Notes: a model not told the origin generated them from the sequence alone. A stretch of DNA of 64,000 nt from Lolium rigidum (GCF_022539505.1 NC_061508.1:65047754-65111753), one strand, 5' to 3'. Positions 30,570-40,136 are shown, counted from the stretch's first letter. Program-made: numbers and translations.

Positions 30570-30680
30570 TCCTCTCCTACTATCTCAACACATCATCTAG
30601 CACTGCAAAAACTTCATCTGCTGTTTTCGAGAAATCAGAAGAATCAACAGAGACCAAAAAGACTGTAGCTAGCTGATAAC
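30570..30680 (-). pseudogene. hAT transposase fragment (5' part)
   Basis: The minus strand reads VFLVSVDSSDFSKTADEVFA and VLDDVL followed by two stops, the segment that precedes the N-x-x-Q-[IV]-V-x-[DE]-N motif in hAT proteins. It continues at 23917 on the other side of the Harbinger element. Further upstream coding is not clear. Confidence 0.68.
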
Positions 30681-31001
30681 TACTATTTACTAGCTTAAGC
30701 CGATTAGTAATAGAATAATAGAATTGCTGCTGCACCCATGGACGCAAGCCTTCACTTCATACCAGATCTGATTATAAATAAAATAAAGCAGTAACAAGCT
30801 GAACATTAAAAAAAGTGAAGTGGAGCATCTTGTGACCTTGTCGTGAGTCATTTCCCCTCCACGTGCTTACCATCTTGACATGGATCTCATAAGGTCAGAC
30901 GGAGATGACTAGATGAGAAGTTCGAGGGAGAGAGATAAGCACAGCCGCCAGGAAATGGATCGAATGCGCCAGAGAGAAAAATATAGCATATTTAGGGGTT
31001 A
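30681..31001. other. Spacer between hAT relic and Harbinger copy 2
   Basis: AT-rich, with no coding or repeat structure recognised. Confidence 0.4.
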
Positions 31002-31149
31002 GAGCATCTTTGGACGCTTAAAATATTCATGCGTGTTTCTTTGGGTCAGTCTAAATAGTTGAAATCAACCATGCGTCCATTTGCATCGGGATGCCCAGCG
31101 GCACAACGTATTTTTTTCGATTTTTGAATTTTTTCAACATAAAAATATA

Positions 31150-31385
31150 CTACTCCGTTTTAAGGAATAAGGCGCACGCGTACTCTAAGATAAACTTTGA
31201 TCATAAAAATTGAGCAACAAAATTTTGATTATATTATGTATAATTAGTATCGTTGGATTCGTATTGAAAAAAACTTTTTAATGATACTAATTTCATACAA
31301 ACAATGTTTATCTATTTGAAGTAATTCTTGTTCAAACAAAAAGAACGTAAAACGAGGACGCTCTTATTCCTTGAAATGGAGGTAG
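31150..31385. mobile_element. Stowaway-type MITE
   Basis: This 236-bp element has the ends CTACTCCGTTTTAAGGAATAAG and, reverse-complemented, CTACCTCCATTTCAAGGAATAAG, flanked by TA on both sides (31148-31149, 31386-31387). It is non-coding and AT-rich. The corresponding site in the paralogous copy at about 5730 lacks it. Confidence 0.85.
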
Positions 31386-31599
31386 TAATTTACATAGTAA
31401 AGAAAGGAAAATAAAAATGTAAAAACTCGTCGACGTCGATCACGACGAATCTGGTACCGGCCACGGCCAGTTGGCAACCGGCGGAACATAAGCTGGTGCC
31501 GCCGGTGGTGGTGGAGGTGGAGCCGCCCACGCCGGTGGTGGAGGTAGAGCCGCCCACGCCGGTGCTGGAGGTGGAGCCGCACACGGATTGTACAGCTGA

Positions 31600-32327
31600 G
31601 GTGGAGGCGGCGGTTGCGGGGCCGGGCCTCGAGCGCTCGTCGTATGGCCTCTTCCTCCATGAGGCCCGGCGGCATAATGCCGATAGCGTACCGGGGCAGC
31701 GGCGGCTACACCGGTCGGTCCACCTCCAAGATGAGGACGCCGAGCCTTTCGATCTCGTCGTCCGTCATCGTCGTCGGGAACTTGAATTTTTGGCCCTCCG
31801 CCATGGCCGCTACCATTCGTGGAAAATGCAGGTGACGAAGTCGTCACTGTCGTCCTTGGCGTCCTCATTGTGGTAGGCCAGCGCGTCGTTGTCCTCCTCC
31901 TCCTCCTCGTCGTCGTCCTATGGAGGCGCCGGCGGCTGCCGTGTTGGGCGACGAGGCGGCGTTGGCCGATCACGGGAAGTCCCTGTCGCCGAGGAATCCC
32001 ACCTTCCTCCTCGGATCGTGCTCGGTCTTGGGCCAAGTGCGCTAGGTGTTTGAGTCGACGGCGTAGGCGGGATCGGCGCGGAGGTCCGCCGACAGGTACC
32101 GCCACCTGCACCGGATCTCGACGCTGAGGCACGGGTGGGACATGCACCCGGAGGTGGCTGAGCCGCCAACCGCCGCCAGGCAGGTGCACGTCCCGCCAGC
32201 CGTCGCATGGTGTCCAATTCTTGTACATGAGCTGCGCCACCTCGATGGGCAGCGTCACCCTGTGCGTTCGCTCCGCCTTCTTGGTGCCGTTGCCGGATGC
32301 CTCAGAGTCGTGCTTCTTCTTACTCAT
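31600..32327 (-). pseudogene. Proline-rich ORF carried by Harbinger copy 2
   Basis: The probable start is the ATG at 32327 (MSKKKHDSEASGNGTKKAER), in a frame that continues through LPIEVAQLMYKNWTPCDGW and DVHLPGGGWRLSHLRV. Frame changes follow. The downstream pieces TDDEIERLGVL and LMEEEAIRRALE are recognisable in other frames, followed by the Pro/Ala-rich repeat. Compared with copy 1 the putative UIM-like motif has lost its Ser. The reading is broken, so this copy is probably not functional. It starts about 360 bp upstream of SOT1 on the opposite strand. Confidence 0.55.
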
Positions 32328-32604
32328 GGTTATGTGGTGGCGCGCGACGGTGAGGGGTGGGAGTGGAGGTGTGGGCAATGGCAGACACGATACCGGCGAA
32401 CTTTTAAGGTTAGGCGGGCGGGACGATGGCGGCGCAGAAGTCCAGACGCCGCTTGACAGTGCGCGCGCAGAAGAGATAGCCGCGATATTGATGGCGAAAG
32501 TTACGGCGTCGACGTAAACGCAGAAGCGATGACCGTGGACGCGGTGGCCACAGAAGCGGGCTCGGTGCAAAAGCGAGTGGTCACTTGGTTTTCATCCACG
32601 CAGA

Positions 32605-32611
32605 CATAAAT
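32605..32611 (+). promoter_or_regulatory. Possible TATA box of SOT1
   Basis: CATAAAT in a GC-rich context 77 bp upstream of the SOT1 ATG. Position and composition fit; there is no direct evidence of use. Confidence 0.35.
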
Positions 32612-32687
32612 GGTCTCTCAGCAGCGCGAGCATGTGGAGGAGCGATGTTATAATCTCGAGTGAGCTAACAAGAGAGGGCAGGCCCCG

Positions 32688-33680
32688 ATGTGCGAGGAAG
32701 AGGAGGGCATGGCTATGGCTGACGCCTGGGCAAGATACGAGGCGCAGGCCTCCTCCCTTCCGACCTGCCCAGGCCTCGGGGGCGCCCCGTACATGAAGTA
32801 CGGCAACTTCTGGTACCCGGCGCACCTGATGGCGCCGACGTTGGCCATGCGCGACTCGTTCGTCGCCCGCCCGACCGACGTCCTACTCGCCACCATGCCC
32901 AAGTCCGGCACGACGTGGCTCAAGGCCCTCGTCTTCGCCGTCGCCCACCGCGACCGCCACGCGCCTGACGACGCGCGCCACCCGCTCCTCGGCACCAGCC
33001 CGCACGACCTCGTCCCGTTCCTCCACTCCCTCTACGAGAACCATCGTGGTCCGGACCCTCCCGGCCTCGAGGCGATGCCGTCGCCCCGCATCCTGGCGGT
33101 GCACGCGCCGTTCTCGGTCCTGCGGCCGTCGGTGGCAAGTTGCCGCGTCGTCTACCTCTGCCGGGACCCCAAGGACGCGCTCGCCTCCTTCTGGCACTAC
33201 ATCCCCAAGGTCGTTCCTCGGGGCCACAACCTGCCGCCGTTCCACGAGGCCTTCGAGCGGTACTGCGACGGCGTCTCGCCGTTCGGCCCTCTTTGGGACC
33301 ACATGGCCGAGTACTGGAAGGCGAGCGTGGCGCGGCCGGAGGAGGTCATGTTCCTCCAGTACGAGCACCTCAAGGAGGACACTGTGGGCAGCGTGAAGCG
33401 CCTGGCCGACTTCCTAGGATGCCCGTTCACCGACGAGGAGGTGGCCCGAGGCGTCCCCGACGCCGTCGTGGCTCTGTGCAGCATAGACCGGATGAAGGGC
33501 GTGGAGGCCAACCGGGAAGGCGAGCACGGCGTCGCCCGGACGTTCAAGAACTCGGCATTCTTCAGGAAGGGAGAGGTTGGGGATTGGAAGGAGCTCCTCA
33601 CGCTGGAGATGGCGCAGAGGATCGACGACACCGTGGAGGAGAAGCTGCGAGGCTCCGGACTCTCGCTCATCGGCAGCTGA
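32688..33680 (+). CDS. Cytosolic sulfotransferase (SOT1), intronless
   Basis: It would transfer the sulfuryl group of PAPS to a small hydroxylated acceptor (flavonoid, hormone or similar) in the cytosol; the acceptor cannot be read from sequence. The 330-aa protein has the full plant SOT layout: PAPS 5'-phosphosulfate loop PKSGTTW (71-77), catalytic His139 in ILAVHAPFSVL, 3'-phosphate site in YLCRDPKDALASFWHY (156-171), and C-terminal FFRKGEVGDWKE (291-302). Two starts are possible: Met1 at 32688, or Met8 at 32709 with a better GCATGG context. It ends in GSGLSLIGS. An AATAAA lies at 33775. It is clearly more distant from SOT2 and SOT3 than they are from each other. The upstream 100 bp adjoin the eroded end of Harbinger copy 2. 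Confidence 0.93.
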   Translation: MCEEEEGMAMADAWARYEAQASSLPTCPGLGGAPYMKYGNFWYPAHLMAPTLAMRDSFVARPTDVLLATMPKSGTTWLKALVFAVAHRDRHAPDDARHPLLGTSPHDLVPFLHSLYENHRGPDPPGLEAMPSPRILAVHAPFSVLRPSVASCRVVYLCRDPKDALASFWHYIPKVVPRGHNLPPFHEAFERYCDGVSPFGPLWDHMAEYWKASVARPEEVMFLQYEHLKEDTVGSVKRLADFLGCPFTDEEVARGVPDAVVALCSIDRMKGVEANREGEHGVARTFKNSAFFRKGEVGDWKELLTLEMAQRIDDTVEEKLRGSGLSLIGS

Positions 33681-33689
33681 TCAGCTGGG

Positions 33690-34326
33690 ACTGCGCTGCG
33701 GTACAACATGGGCTGTGTTGCTTATTCTGGACGTGGCGTAATTTGTTGCGGAACGAACAACTACTATATGCAATAATAAAAGCTTGGCATCTACCTTTGT
33801 TGTCTGCATTTAATTTGATCCTCTGTGATTATCCTCTTACGCATGCTGTACCTCTCAATACACTAGCAATTCTTATTACGCATGTTTCTAAAAAAAGCTT
33901 CCCAATTCTACCTAAATACGAAGTTATATAGAGATGTTTTAGCTATAGATTCATTTGTATCTAGGAAAGGTTGTGAAGCTTTTTTAGGAACGGATAGAGT
34001 ATACTTATCGGTGTGGCTTGATTATAGTTCTCAAACTTCCAATTTGCATAATTTTAATATGTCGAGATACATTCATATTTATATTAGAATCAATTAATAT
34101 GAACCGGAGGGAGTATGTACTTGTTATGTAGTTCGATTTAGTTCTAAACCATATTTAGCGTTGAAATTGCGCTAACGGGATGCACGTTCTCCTGACTGCC
34201 ATGGAATTTTGCACATAGCCCCTCGTGTGTCTGTCCATTACGATTGGTTAATTTTCCTCCAGGTTATTTATGCAAAAACACCTCATTTGTTATTTATAGA
34301 TAATTTATGCCCTTCATTTGTCTCTA
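33690..34326. other. SOT1 3' flank with a Stowaway-like MITE remnant
   Basis: A Stowaway-like right end, ACCGGAGGGAGTA, lies at 34103-34115, and the AT-rich body (from about 33890) contains words common in that group. No matching left end is preserved. No genes are seen. Confidence 0.5.
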
Positions 34327-34433
34327 AGACTGCTCATAATGGGGGTAACATAGAGGGTAACATCACACATCTCAAAATATTTTGGTGATATGGCATGATA
34401 ATAAACGAAGAAAGAGAGTAAGGTGATAACTAG
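34327..34433. mobile_element. Truncated Tourist-like MITE
   Basis: TAA-GACTGCTCATAATGGG to about 34433 matches the reverse complement of the right half of the complete MITE at 35759-36031 (shared GTAACATCACACAT and ATGGCAT). The other half is missing. Confidence 0.65.
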
Positions 34434-34464
34434 CTATATCTATCTATTATATACTAAAAGCAAA

Positions 34465-34838
34465 ATACGGATATTTAAAATAGAGACACCAGGTTAATCC
34501 ACATCATTAGAATTATTTTAACAATTAGATCTGTAATATACGGTTATGATTTAACGGCTGATTACGTAACTTTATTGTCAAGTTCATATCTAACACATGA
34601 TCCGAGTCTAACACGTACGCTATGCAAATAATATATTGGGTTCAAGCCGGATAATACGTTTGCGTAAAAAGATATATTGTGAGTTCACCTGGCACGTACC
34701 TTGGTATACGGATATTTAAAATAGAGACACCAGGTTAGTCCACATCATTAGAATTATTTTAACAGTTAGATCTGTAATATACGGTTATGATTTAATGGCT
34801 GATTACGTAACTTTATTGTCAAGTTCATGTCTAACACA
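34465..34838 (+). repeat. 133-bp direct repeat pair
   Basis: 34465-34597 and 34706-34838 are nearly identical (start ATACGGATATTTAAAATAGA, end around CTAACACA), separated by about 108 bp. A third partial unit (CGGCTGATTACGTAACTTTA) follows at 34849. The origin is unknown; a rolling-circle (Helitron-like) end is possible but unproven. Confidence 0.75.
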
Positions 34839-34879
34839 CACATGTCTAACGGCTGATTACGTAACTTTATTGTACAGTT

Positions 34880-35568
34880 AGATCTGAAAGGAAATCTCAA
34901 ACGGTTGAGTGTGTGCGACGAATTTGAAAAAATTCGCTTAAAACTTCATACACGAAATTGATGATTTACGACTGACGAAACTCGAAACCGATTATGGGAA
35001 TTGGTTCGTATCATCGACACACATATTGTTCGTGTACATCTTATTTTGATTCGGACTATGTTTATGTTGATTTTGGAGACGGTGTGTATAGTAGTGTAAG
35101 GGAGAGAGCCGTTGCATCGCTGGAGCCAAAGTGGAGCGAAAACGGGCTGGCACTGGAGAAACTGCCGATTCGACCGTTTCTCCAAATGCAGGCAAAAAAC
35201 TGCTTTGAGAACCATGCGATGCAACAACGCGGATTGGCCCAATCAACCAAATGGGCAGAAAATTGCTAACCCGATGCAAGCTAGGGGCATGCACGCCACC
35301 AAACACGCCCTAAAGGAATGTAGTGTTGTTTATGTTTTCAAAGTTCAAACATACTCGTGCATGGAGAAAGAGCAAATGAAGATAAATTAGGTGGTGAGAG
35401 GAAGCTGCGATACGGCGTGCTTAAAAAGACTTGAGCTGCTGTTGGAGACGATTTACACAAAAATAACCGTTTGTAAGAAAGAAAAGCATAAAATGATTTT
35501 CTCACTAAACTATTTCACGCCTTTAATCTTTTGTGTGGCGTCCTTGCAAAAAACGTCACACCTATTTA
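34880..35568. other. Intergenic sequence upstream of SOT2 (distal)
   Basis: No supported gene. The stretch near 35275-35320 (GCCACCAAACACGCCCTAAA) looks like one terminal end of a DNA transposon of the 'GGGCGTGTTTGG' kind, with no matching partner. Confidence 0.35.
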
Positions 35569-35596
35569 TGTGGCGCCCGTGAGAGCGGGCGCCACA
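35569..35596. repeat. Perfect GC-rich hairpin
   Basis: The arms TGTGGCGCCCG and CGGGCGCCACA (11 bp) flank the 6-nt loop TGAGAG. Confidence 0.7.
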
Positions 35597-35758
35597 CATT
35601 GAGATACTCCCTCCGTCTGTAAAGTTCCAAAAAATATTTTTCCCAAAATGGCTCACCTTCTAGTCACATTTGCATTTAATGTGGGAGTAAAACTGATTCA
35701 TTATTGCATGCAAAAGATTCCTCCTTTTGTAACCCACCGTGTAAAACGAGGCTCATTA

Positions 35759-36031
35759 GGCTGCTCATAGTGGGGAGTAACATAAGGTGGTGTAATGCAT
35801 AAGTTACTAGTCCATATTACTACCTTCATAGTGGAAAATAACTTAGAGATGGTATCATGAAAAGTCTCATTTATTAGTTTGTAGACTCATTTTATCTTGG
35901 GATGTGTGATGTTATGGTAACATAGCTAGTTACCACCTCCCTCTTTTTCTTCATTTATTGCTATGCCATGTCACCAAAACACCTTGAAATGTGTGATGTT
36001 ACTACCTAAGTTACTCCCACTATGAGCAGTC
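35759..36031. mobile_element. Tourist-type (Harbinger) MITE, complete
   Basis: 273 bp. The ends GGCTGCTCATAGTGGGGAGT and, reverse-complemented, GACTGCTCATAGTGGGAGTA are flanked by TTA at 35756-35758 and 36032-36034. Confidence 0.88.
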
Positions 36032-36034
36032 TTA

Positions 36035-36321
36035 GAGCAAGTACAATAAGGTACAGTCAGCTGGCTATAAGAGATAAAATATTATAAATTTGCTTAGTTG
36101 GAAGAGAGAGATTAGGAGAGAGAAGAGGAGTGGGCTCTTATCTTGTAGCCATGACTCTAAGACGTGCTCCTAGGCACTATGTGAGACTAAAAGGTGGGCC
36201 ATATATTATAAAAGTACTACACTTTTATAGCTCACTATTGTATATGTTGGCTCTAAGTTAGCTATAGATGACATGGCACTTGGCTTATAGCTAGCAGCTG
36301 GCTACACTATTGGAATTGCTC
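36035..36321. mobile_element. Second TTA-flanked MITE, directly abutting the first
   Basis: 287 bp. The ends GAGCAAGTACAATAAGG and, reverse-complemented, GAGCAATTCCAATAGTG share the inner word CAGCTGGCTATAAG/CAGCTGCTAGCTATAAG. It is flanked by TTA at 36032-36034, shared with the neighbouring MITE, and at 36322-36324. Confidence 0.85.
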
Positions 36322-36455
36322 TTAGTACTTTGCATGCACCATGTGTGAGTTTTTGCATGTTCATTAGTACTTTGCATGCACCATGTGTGAGCCAATAAGA
36401 ATTCATCTTAGATCAAGATATTAGAAAACTTTGCTTGTGAAGGGGCGGAGGGAGT

Positions 36456-36805
36456 AATAATTTAGACTACTCCACTGTGAGTTGTCTGCAGCCTGCAGGG
36501 AATCGGTGCCCGTGGAGCGTGGGCATGCACCACCGAGGCATGGGAATCACCACGCCACACCACATCCCGCCAACGCCTTGTCTTCAGATCCCGCCAACCC
36601 TTGTCTTCAGTGTGGTTTGGTTTCTTTTTTGGTGACCAATAATTGCAGAGGGTTGTACTAGTAAAACATGGCTGCGGATCTGGATCGCACCGCAACTACC
36701 AGCTTCTTTAATGCCCATCGGTGAGTGGTTGTCAGTTACAACATCCCTAGACCCTAGTCTCGATCAGATCCTTCGTACAAGCTCTGCCTCCTCTCGCGCT
36801 TAGCC
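36456..36805. other. SOT2 proximal upstream region
   Basis: The 350 bp between the Stowaway end and the SOT2 ATG presumably hold promoter and 5' UTR. No clear TATA box was chosen. The start context is GCCATGGC. Confidence 0.4.
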
Positions 36806-37816
36806 ATGGCTCAGCTTCCATCCAAGAGTGATCTAGGTAGTGCCACCAATAGTTCACCGGAAGACGTGGACCTAGCCAAGCAGGGCGTTCGAGGTTTCAT
36901 GTCCGCGCTACCGGCAAGAGAGGGGTGGTCGGCAACACTCGTCCACCACAAGAACTACTGGCTCAAACCGAGGATGCTGGAGGGGATCTTGCTCGCCCAG
37001 CAGACCTTCAAGCCCCGCGCCGACGACATCATCCTCGCCACGCAGCCCAAGTGCGGCACCACCTGGCTCAAGGCCCTCGCCTTCGCCATCACCAACCGAT
37101 CTCTCTACGACTTCAGCGACCACCCGCTCCTCACCCGCCACCCTCAGCACGCCGTGCCCTTCATCGAGATCCCCACTGCTGGCTCGGACGACCACGCCGC
37201 CGGCATCGAGGCTCTCCCGTCTCCGAGGCTTCTCGCCACGCACATGCCCCTGTCGCTGCTTCCGCCGGGCACGACCTCCTGCGGCTGCCGCCTCGTGTAC
37301 CTATGCCGGGATCCCAAAGATACGCTCGTGTCAAGGCTGCACTTCGAGAACAAGCTCGTAGAGGGTTTCAGCCTATCCATGGACGCCGCTTTCGGCATGT
37401 TCTGTGAGGGCTTCTCACCGTACGGCCCCTTCTGGGATCACTGCCTCGAGTACTGGAGGGAGAGCGTCGCAAGGCCTAACACCGTTCTCTTTCTGAAGTA
37501 CGAAGAGATCAAGTCAGATCCGGTGCAAGTTGTGAGGAAGCTAGCGGAGTTCCTCGGCGTACCATTCACCCAAGAGGAGGAGAGCGCTGGGATCGCTGAG
37601 GAGGTGGTGAAGTTGTGCAGCTTTGAGAAGCTTACCAGCCTGCCGGTTAACCAGGTTGGTGTCGTTCGTCCAGGAAATAACGTGCGCCTCGATAATTCTG
37701 TGTTTTATAGGAAAGGAAAAGTAGGGGACTGGGTGAACCACATGAACCAAGAGATGGCGGAAAAGCTAGACAGCCTCGTTCAACACAAGCTTGAAGGGTC
37801 CGGCCTTGTGTTTTGA
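36806..37816 (+). CDS. Cytosolic sulfotransferase (SOT2), intronless
   Basis: PAPS-dependent sulfotransferase of 336 aa, cytosolic, acceptor unknown. Landmarks: PKCGTTW (81-87, Cys in place of the usual Ser), His146 in LLATHMPLSLLP as catalytic base, 3'-phosphate site YLCRDPKDTLVSRLHF (165-180), and VFYRKGKVGDWVNHM (299-313). It ends KLEGSGLVF, the usual plant SOT C-terminus. The ATG at 36806 sits in GCCATGGC. AATAAA lies at 37877. SOT3 is its close paralogue; SOT1 is distant. All are in the same orientation, consistent with tandem duplication in this island. No introns are needed, as is common in plant SOTs. Confidence 0.95.
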   Translation: MAQLPSKSDLGSATNSSPEDVDLAKQGVRGFMSALPAREGWSATLVHHKNYWLKPRMLEGILLAQQTFKPRADDIILATQPKCGTTWLKALAFAITNRSLYDFSDHPLLTRHPQHAVPFIEIPTAGSDDHAAGIEALPSPRLLATHMPLSLLPPGTTSCGCRLVYLCRDPKDTLVSRLHFENKLVEGFSLSMDAAFGMFCEGFSPYGPFWDHCLEYWRESVARPNTVLFLKYEEIKSDPVQVVRKLAEFLGVPFTQEEESAGIAEEVVKLCSFEKLTSLPVNQVGVVRPGNNVRLDNSVFYRKGKVGDWVNHMNQEMAEKLDSLVQHKLEGSGLVF

Positions 37817-37829
37817 GTCCTCTTGTTTA

Positions 37830-38155
37830 ATTTATTCTCTCTCAGCATGTTACAACTGCTTTCATACTATTTTCGTAATAAATGCTTTCCTACTTAGTGT
37901 ATTTGTTACTAAATGTTTATCTATCAGCATGTTACAGCTGGTTTTCTACTTATTTTTGTCAAAATACATCCGTCACTTGTTATTAATGTAGGAAATTAAA
38001 ATAAAGTGGTTGCAAGTTTTTCCCCCCAAAAAAAGAGTTTTAATCTCAGCCATGCATTCTGATTTGCTAATACCGTATAAATAGTCATCTTTAGGTCCAA
38101 ATATAAATAGTCATCTTTAGGTCCAAATCCGATAAAGAGAAGCGTGCTTAGCTCA
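37830..38155. other. SOT2 3' flank
   Basis: 3' UTR and spacer. It contains a 26-bp tandem duplication of AAATAGTCATCTTTAGGTCC plus CAAAT (about 38080-38128). Confidence 0.5.
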
Positions 38156-38777
38156 CACTACGGGAAAGACTGACGTTGCCGTGCGTCACTTTGCACGGCA
38201 AAGGCTTTGCCGTGCGTGCACGCACGGCAAAGGATGCCCGGCAAAGCGAGCGACGGCAGAGGCAACGTTGCCGTGCGCACCGCCTATCCGCACATAGTGT
38301 AATAAATAGTCATCAAAAAGAAAAACTAATTAACAAAATAAATATAAGTAGTAGATGAAATAAAATAGTTAGAAAAACAAATAAAATGTATATTGGCGCA
38401 CGGCAAAGGGAGCAGCGCACGGCAAAGGGTCCTTTGCCGTGCAACTGGTCTGTCACGCACGGCAAAGGGGCGGGACACGGCGGTGCCCGGGCCTTTGCCG
38501 TGCATTGTTTCTTTGCCGTGCGGCTTGCCCGGACTTTGCCGTCCTACTATCTTTGTCGTGCGCTGCTCCCGGACTTTGCCGTGAGATACTTGCTTTGCCG
38601 TGCGCCAAGTCTTTCTTTGCCGTGCTAGGTTTCTTTGCCGTGCGCTGCTCCCATACTTTGCCGTGCGTTTTGACGTTGCCGTGCGGTCTTCTTGCTGCGC
38701 ACGGCAAAGAAATCTTTGCCGTGCAGCAGCTCACGGCAAAGATAGGCTGCACGGCAGCGCCTGATTTTCCCGTAGTG
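38156..38777. mobile_element. Miniature non-autonomous CACTA element
   Basis: 622 bp beginning CACTACGGGAAA and ending TTTTCCCGTAGTG, with 3-bp duplications TCA (38153-38155 and 38778-38780). Both sub-terminal regions are packed with direct and inverted copies of TTTGCCGTGCG/CGCACGGCAAAG, which in CACTA elements are the transposase-binding repeats. The AT-rich centre has no coding capacity. It lies about 340 bp downstream of SOT2. Confidence 0.95.
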
Positions 38778-38780
38778 TCA

Positions 38781-40136
38781 TTTGGTTGGGAATGTACATG
38801 TACAAACAAGACATCTAAGTTCAAGTACAAATACTCATGAACGTGAATTTAGGTTCCTATTTTATTCTTTAGGATCAGCCTTCCCTACTTGAAATAACCC
38901 CTCCCAATCTTTTTATTGTTCATTCTGATAACTTGTGAAAAATGGCCTCCCACAGATGACAATGCACGACTCTCGCACCTAGATACTCGCCTGGCATCCT
39001 CTAACGGATCCCCACGCATGCATGTCTGTGAGCGATGCGGATTCGGTGAACTCCAACGGTCAAGGGACGAGTCATTGTGAAGGTGCGCGGCACCGTCTAT
39101 GCTAACAACAAATGCGACGAACGCATAATGGACGTCGGTGGCGCGGTGTAGGAGAAGGACCAATGACGAACTTCTGAAGAGTTTTGCTTGGACATCGATT
39201 TCAAATGGTCATTTTCTTTCTTATAGCCCACGTGAAAGGATACCAACATACTCCACAACCTTTTTGTCACGCTAGTGAACGGATCCTAGAGCATTTTCTT
39301 CTACCAGAGGAACAACACCTTGTCACCTTCTCTACCGCCTATATCTCTCCTCCCGATAACCGGCCACGTGATCGCAATGTGGGTCACACTAGGGTAACTA
39401 CCATCTCGATTAGAAAAGTCATGAATGGCGCCAGTTGTGGGTCGGCTATGTCTCCTCCGACTGCTACGACCGTCGCGGTCGTCTTCTTGGTAAAATTTCA
39501 CCACGAACACGGGGCGTCCTTGGGACATGCATTGTCTTGCAGCCATAGCCCTCCGCAATCATTCGCCCCGGCAGGAGGGGCGCATGGCAAGCACCCGCGG
39601 CGAAGGTGGCTACTCGCCTACTCCAACATCATCAGATTTCGTTGCGCAGGGGGTGGTTTAGGTTGTTAGGGAATTTTTAGTGGGCGGATGCAAATAGACG
39701 CGAAGCGACCGTTTAGGGCCGGATTGTTGAAAAATATGCGGCTTGTCTGCCCAGAAGCAAACGTGGCAACCGCTTAGGGCATTTTTATGTGGCGGGCCAC
39801 TGAGAACACCCAGCTGATCCCTTTTGGCGTTCAATTTACATCGGTCGGTTGGACATGCCCTTAGGCAAGTTTTCTCGATAAAGGAGCATAGCCTCATCCT
39901 CTGCATCAATAGATGCACACGGCTTGCTTTATTAAAAACAAAGTATCAAGTCACGATAAATCCATCATCACTTCTTACAATCACGGAAAAGCTAAGGTCG
40001 ATACATGAATCAACCAGCTGAAAATATGGCAAACAGAAAAGTTATGCATTTGCTATTCTATTAAGTAGCCTGGAAAAAGAAGTCATGAGCAACCACTAGC
40101 ATCCGGTTGCATCCAATAACCATATCCTCCCGCTGC
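38781..40136. other. Intergenic region with a Harbinger-like terminus
   Basis: No supported gene. The end TTGGACATGCCC followed by TTA (39849-39863) matches a Harbinger-type right terminus; the element body probably extends left to about 39665, but its other end is not clear. Confidence 0.45.

Larger units (their letters stand above)
31002..32611 (-). mobile_element. Non-autonomous PIF/Harbinger element (copy 2), right end eroded
   Basis: The left end GAGCATCTTTGGACGC follows a TTA (30999-31001). Along most of its length it aligns with copy 1 (5568-6849), including the passenger ORF and the stretch AAAAGCGAGTGGTCACTTGG near 32570. After about 32590 similarity fades and no inverted-repeat end or TTA is seen, so the right boundary is approximate. 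A Stowaway MITE (31150-31385) lies inside; the matching position in copy 1 is empty. Confidence 0.72.
35607..36454. mobile_element. Stowaway MITE interrupted by two Tourist-type MITEs
   Basis: The left end CTCCCTCCGTCTGTAAAGTT follows TA at 35605. The right end, CGGAGGGAG, is followed by TA at 36455. Between them lie two complete TTA-flanked MITEs and a duplicated 26-bp word (AGTACTTTGCATGCACCATG at about 36324 and 36367). Confidence 0.6.

Noticed and set aside
32883..33368. 161-codon minus-strand ORF within SOT1
   Set aside because: Reverse-strand shadow of the high-GC sulfotransferase coding sequence.
34434..34880. Possible Helitron suggested by TCTATCTATTATATACTAAA and nearby direct repeats
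   Set aside because: No 3' hairpin plus CTRR end and no Rep/helicase coding found; kept only as a direct repeat.
39184..39669. 161-codon ORF between the mini-CACTA and the LINE
   Set aside because: No recognised domain, no homologue known to me, no supporting splice or promoter context, and it overlaps a Harbinger-like terminus region.
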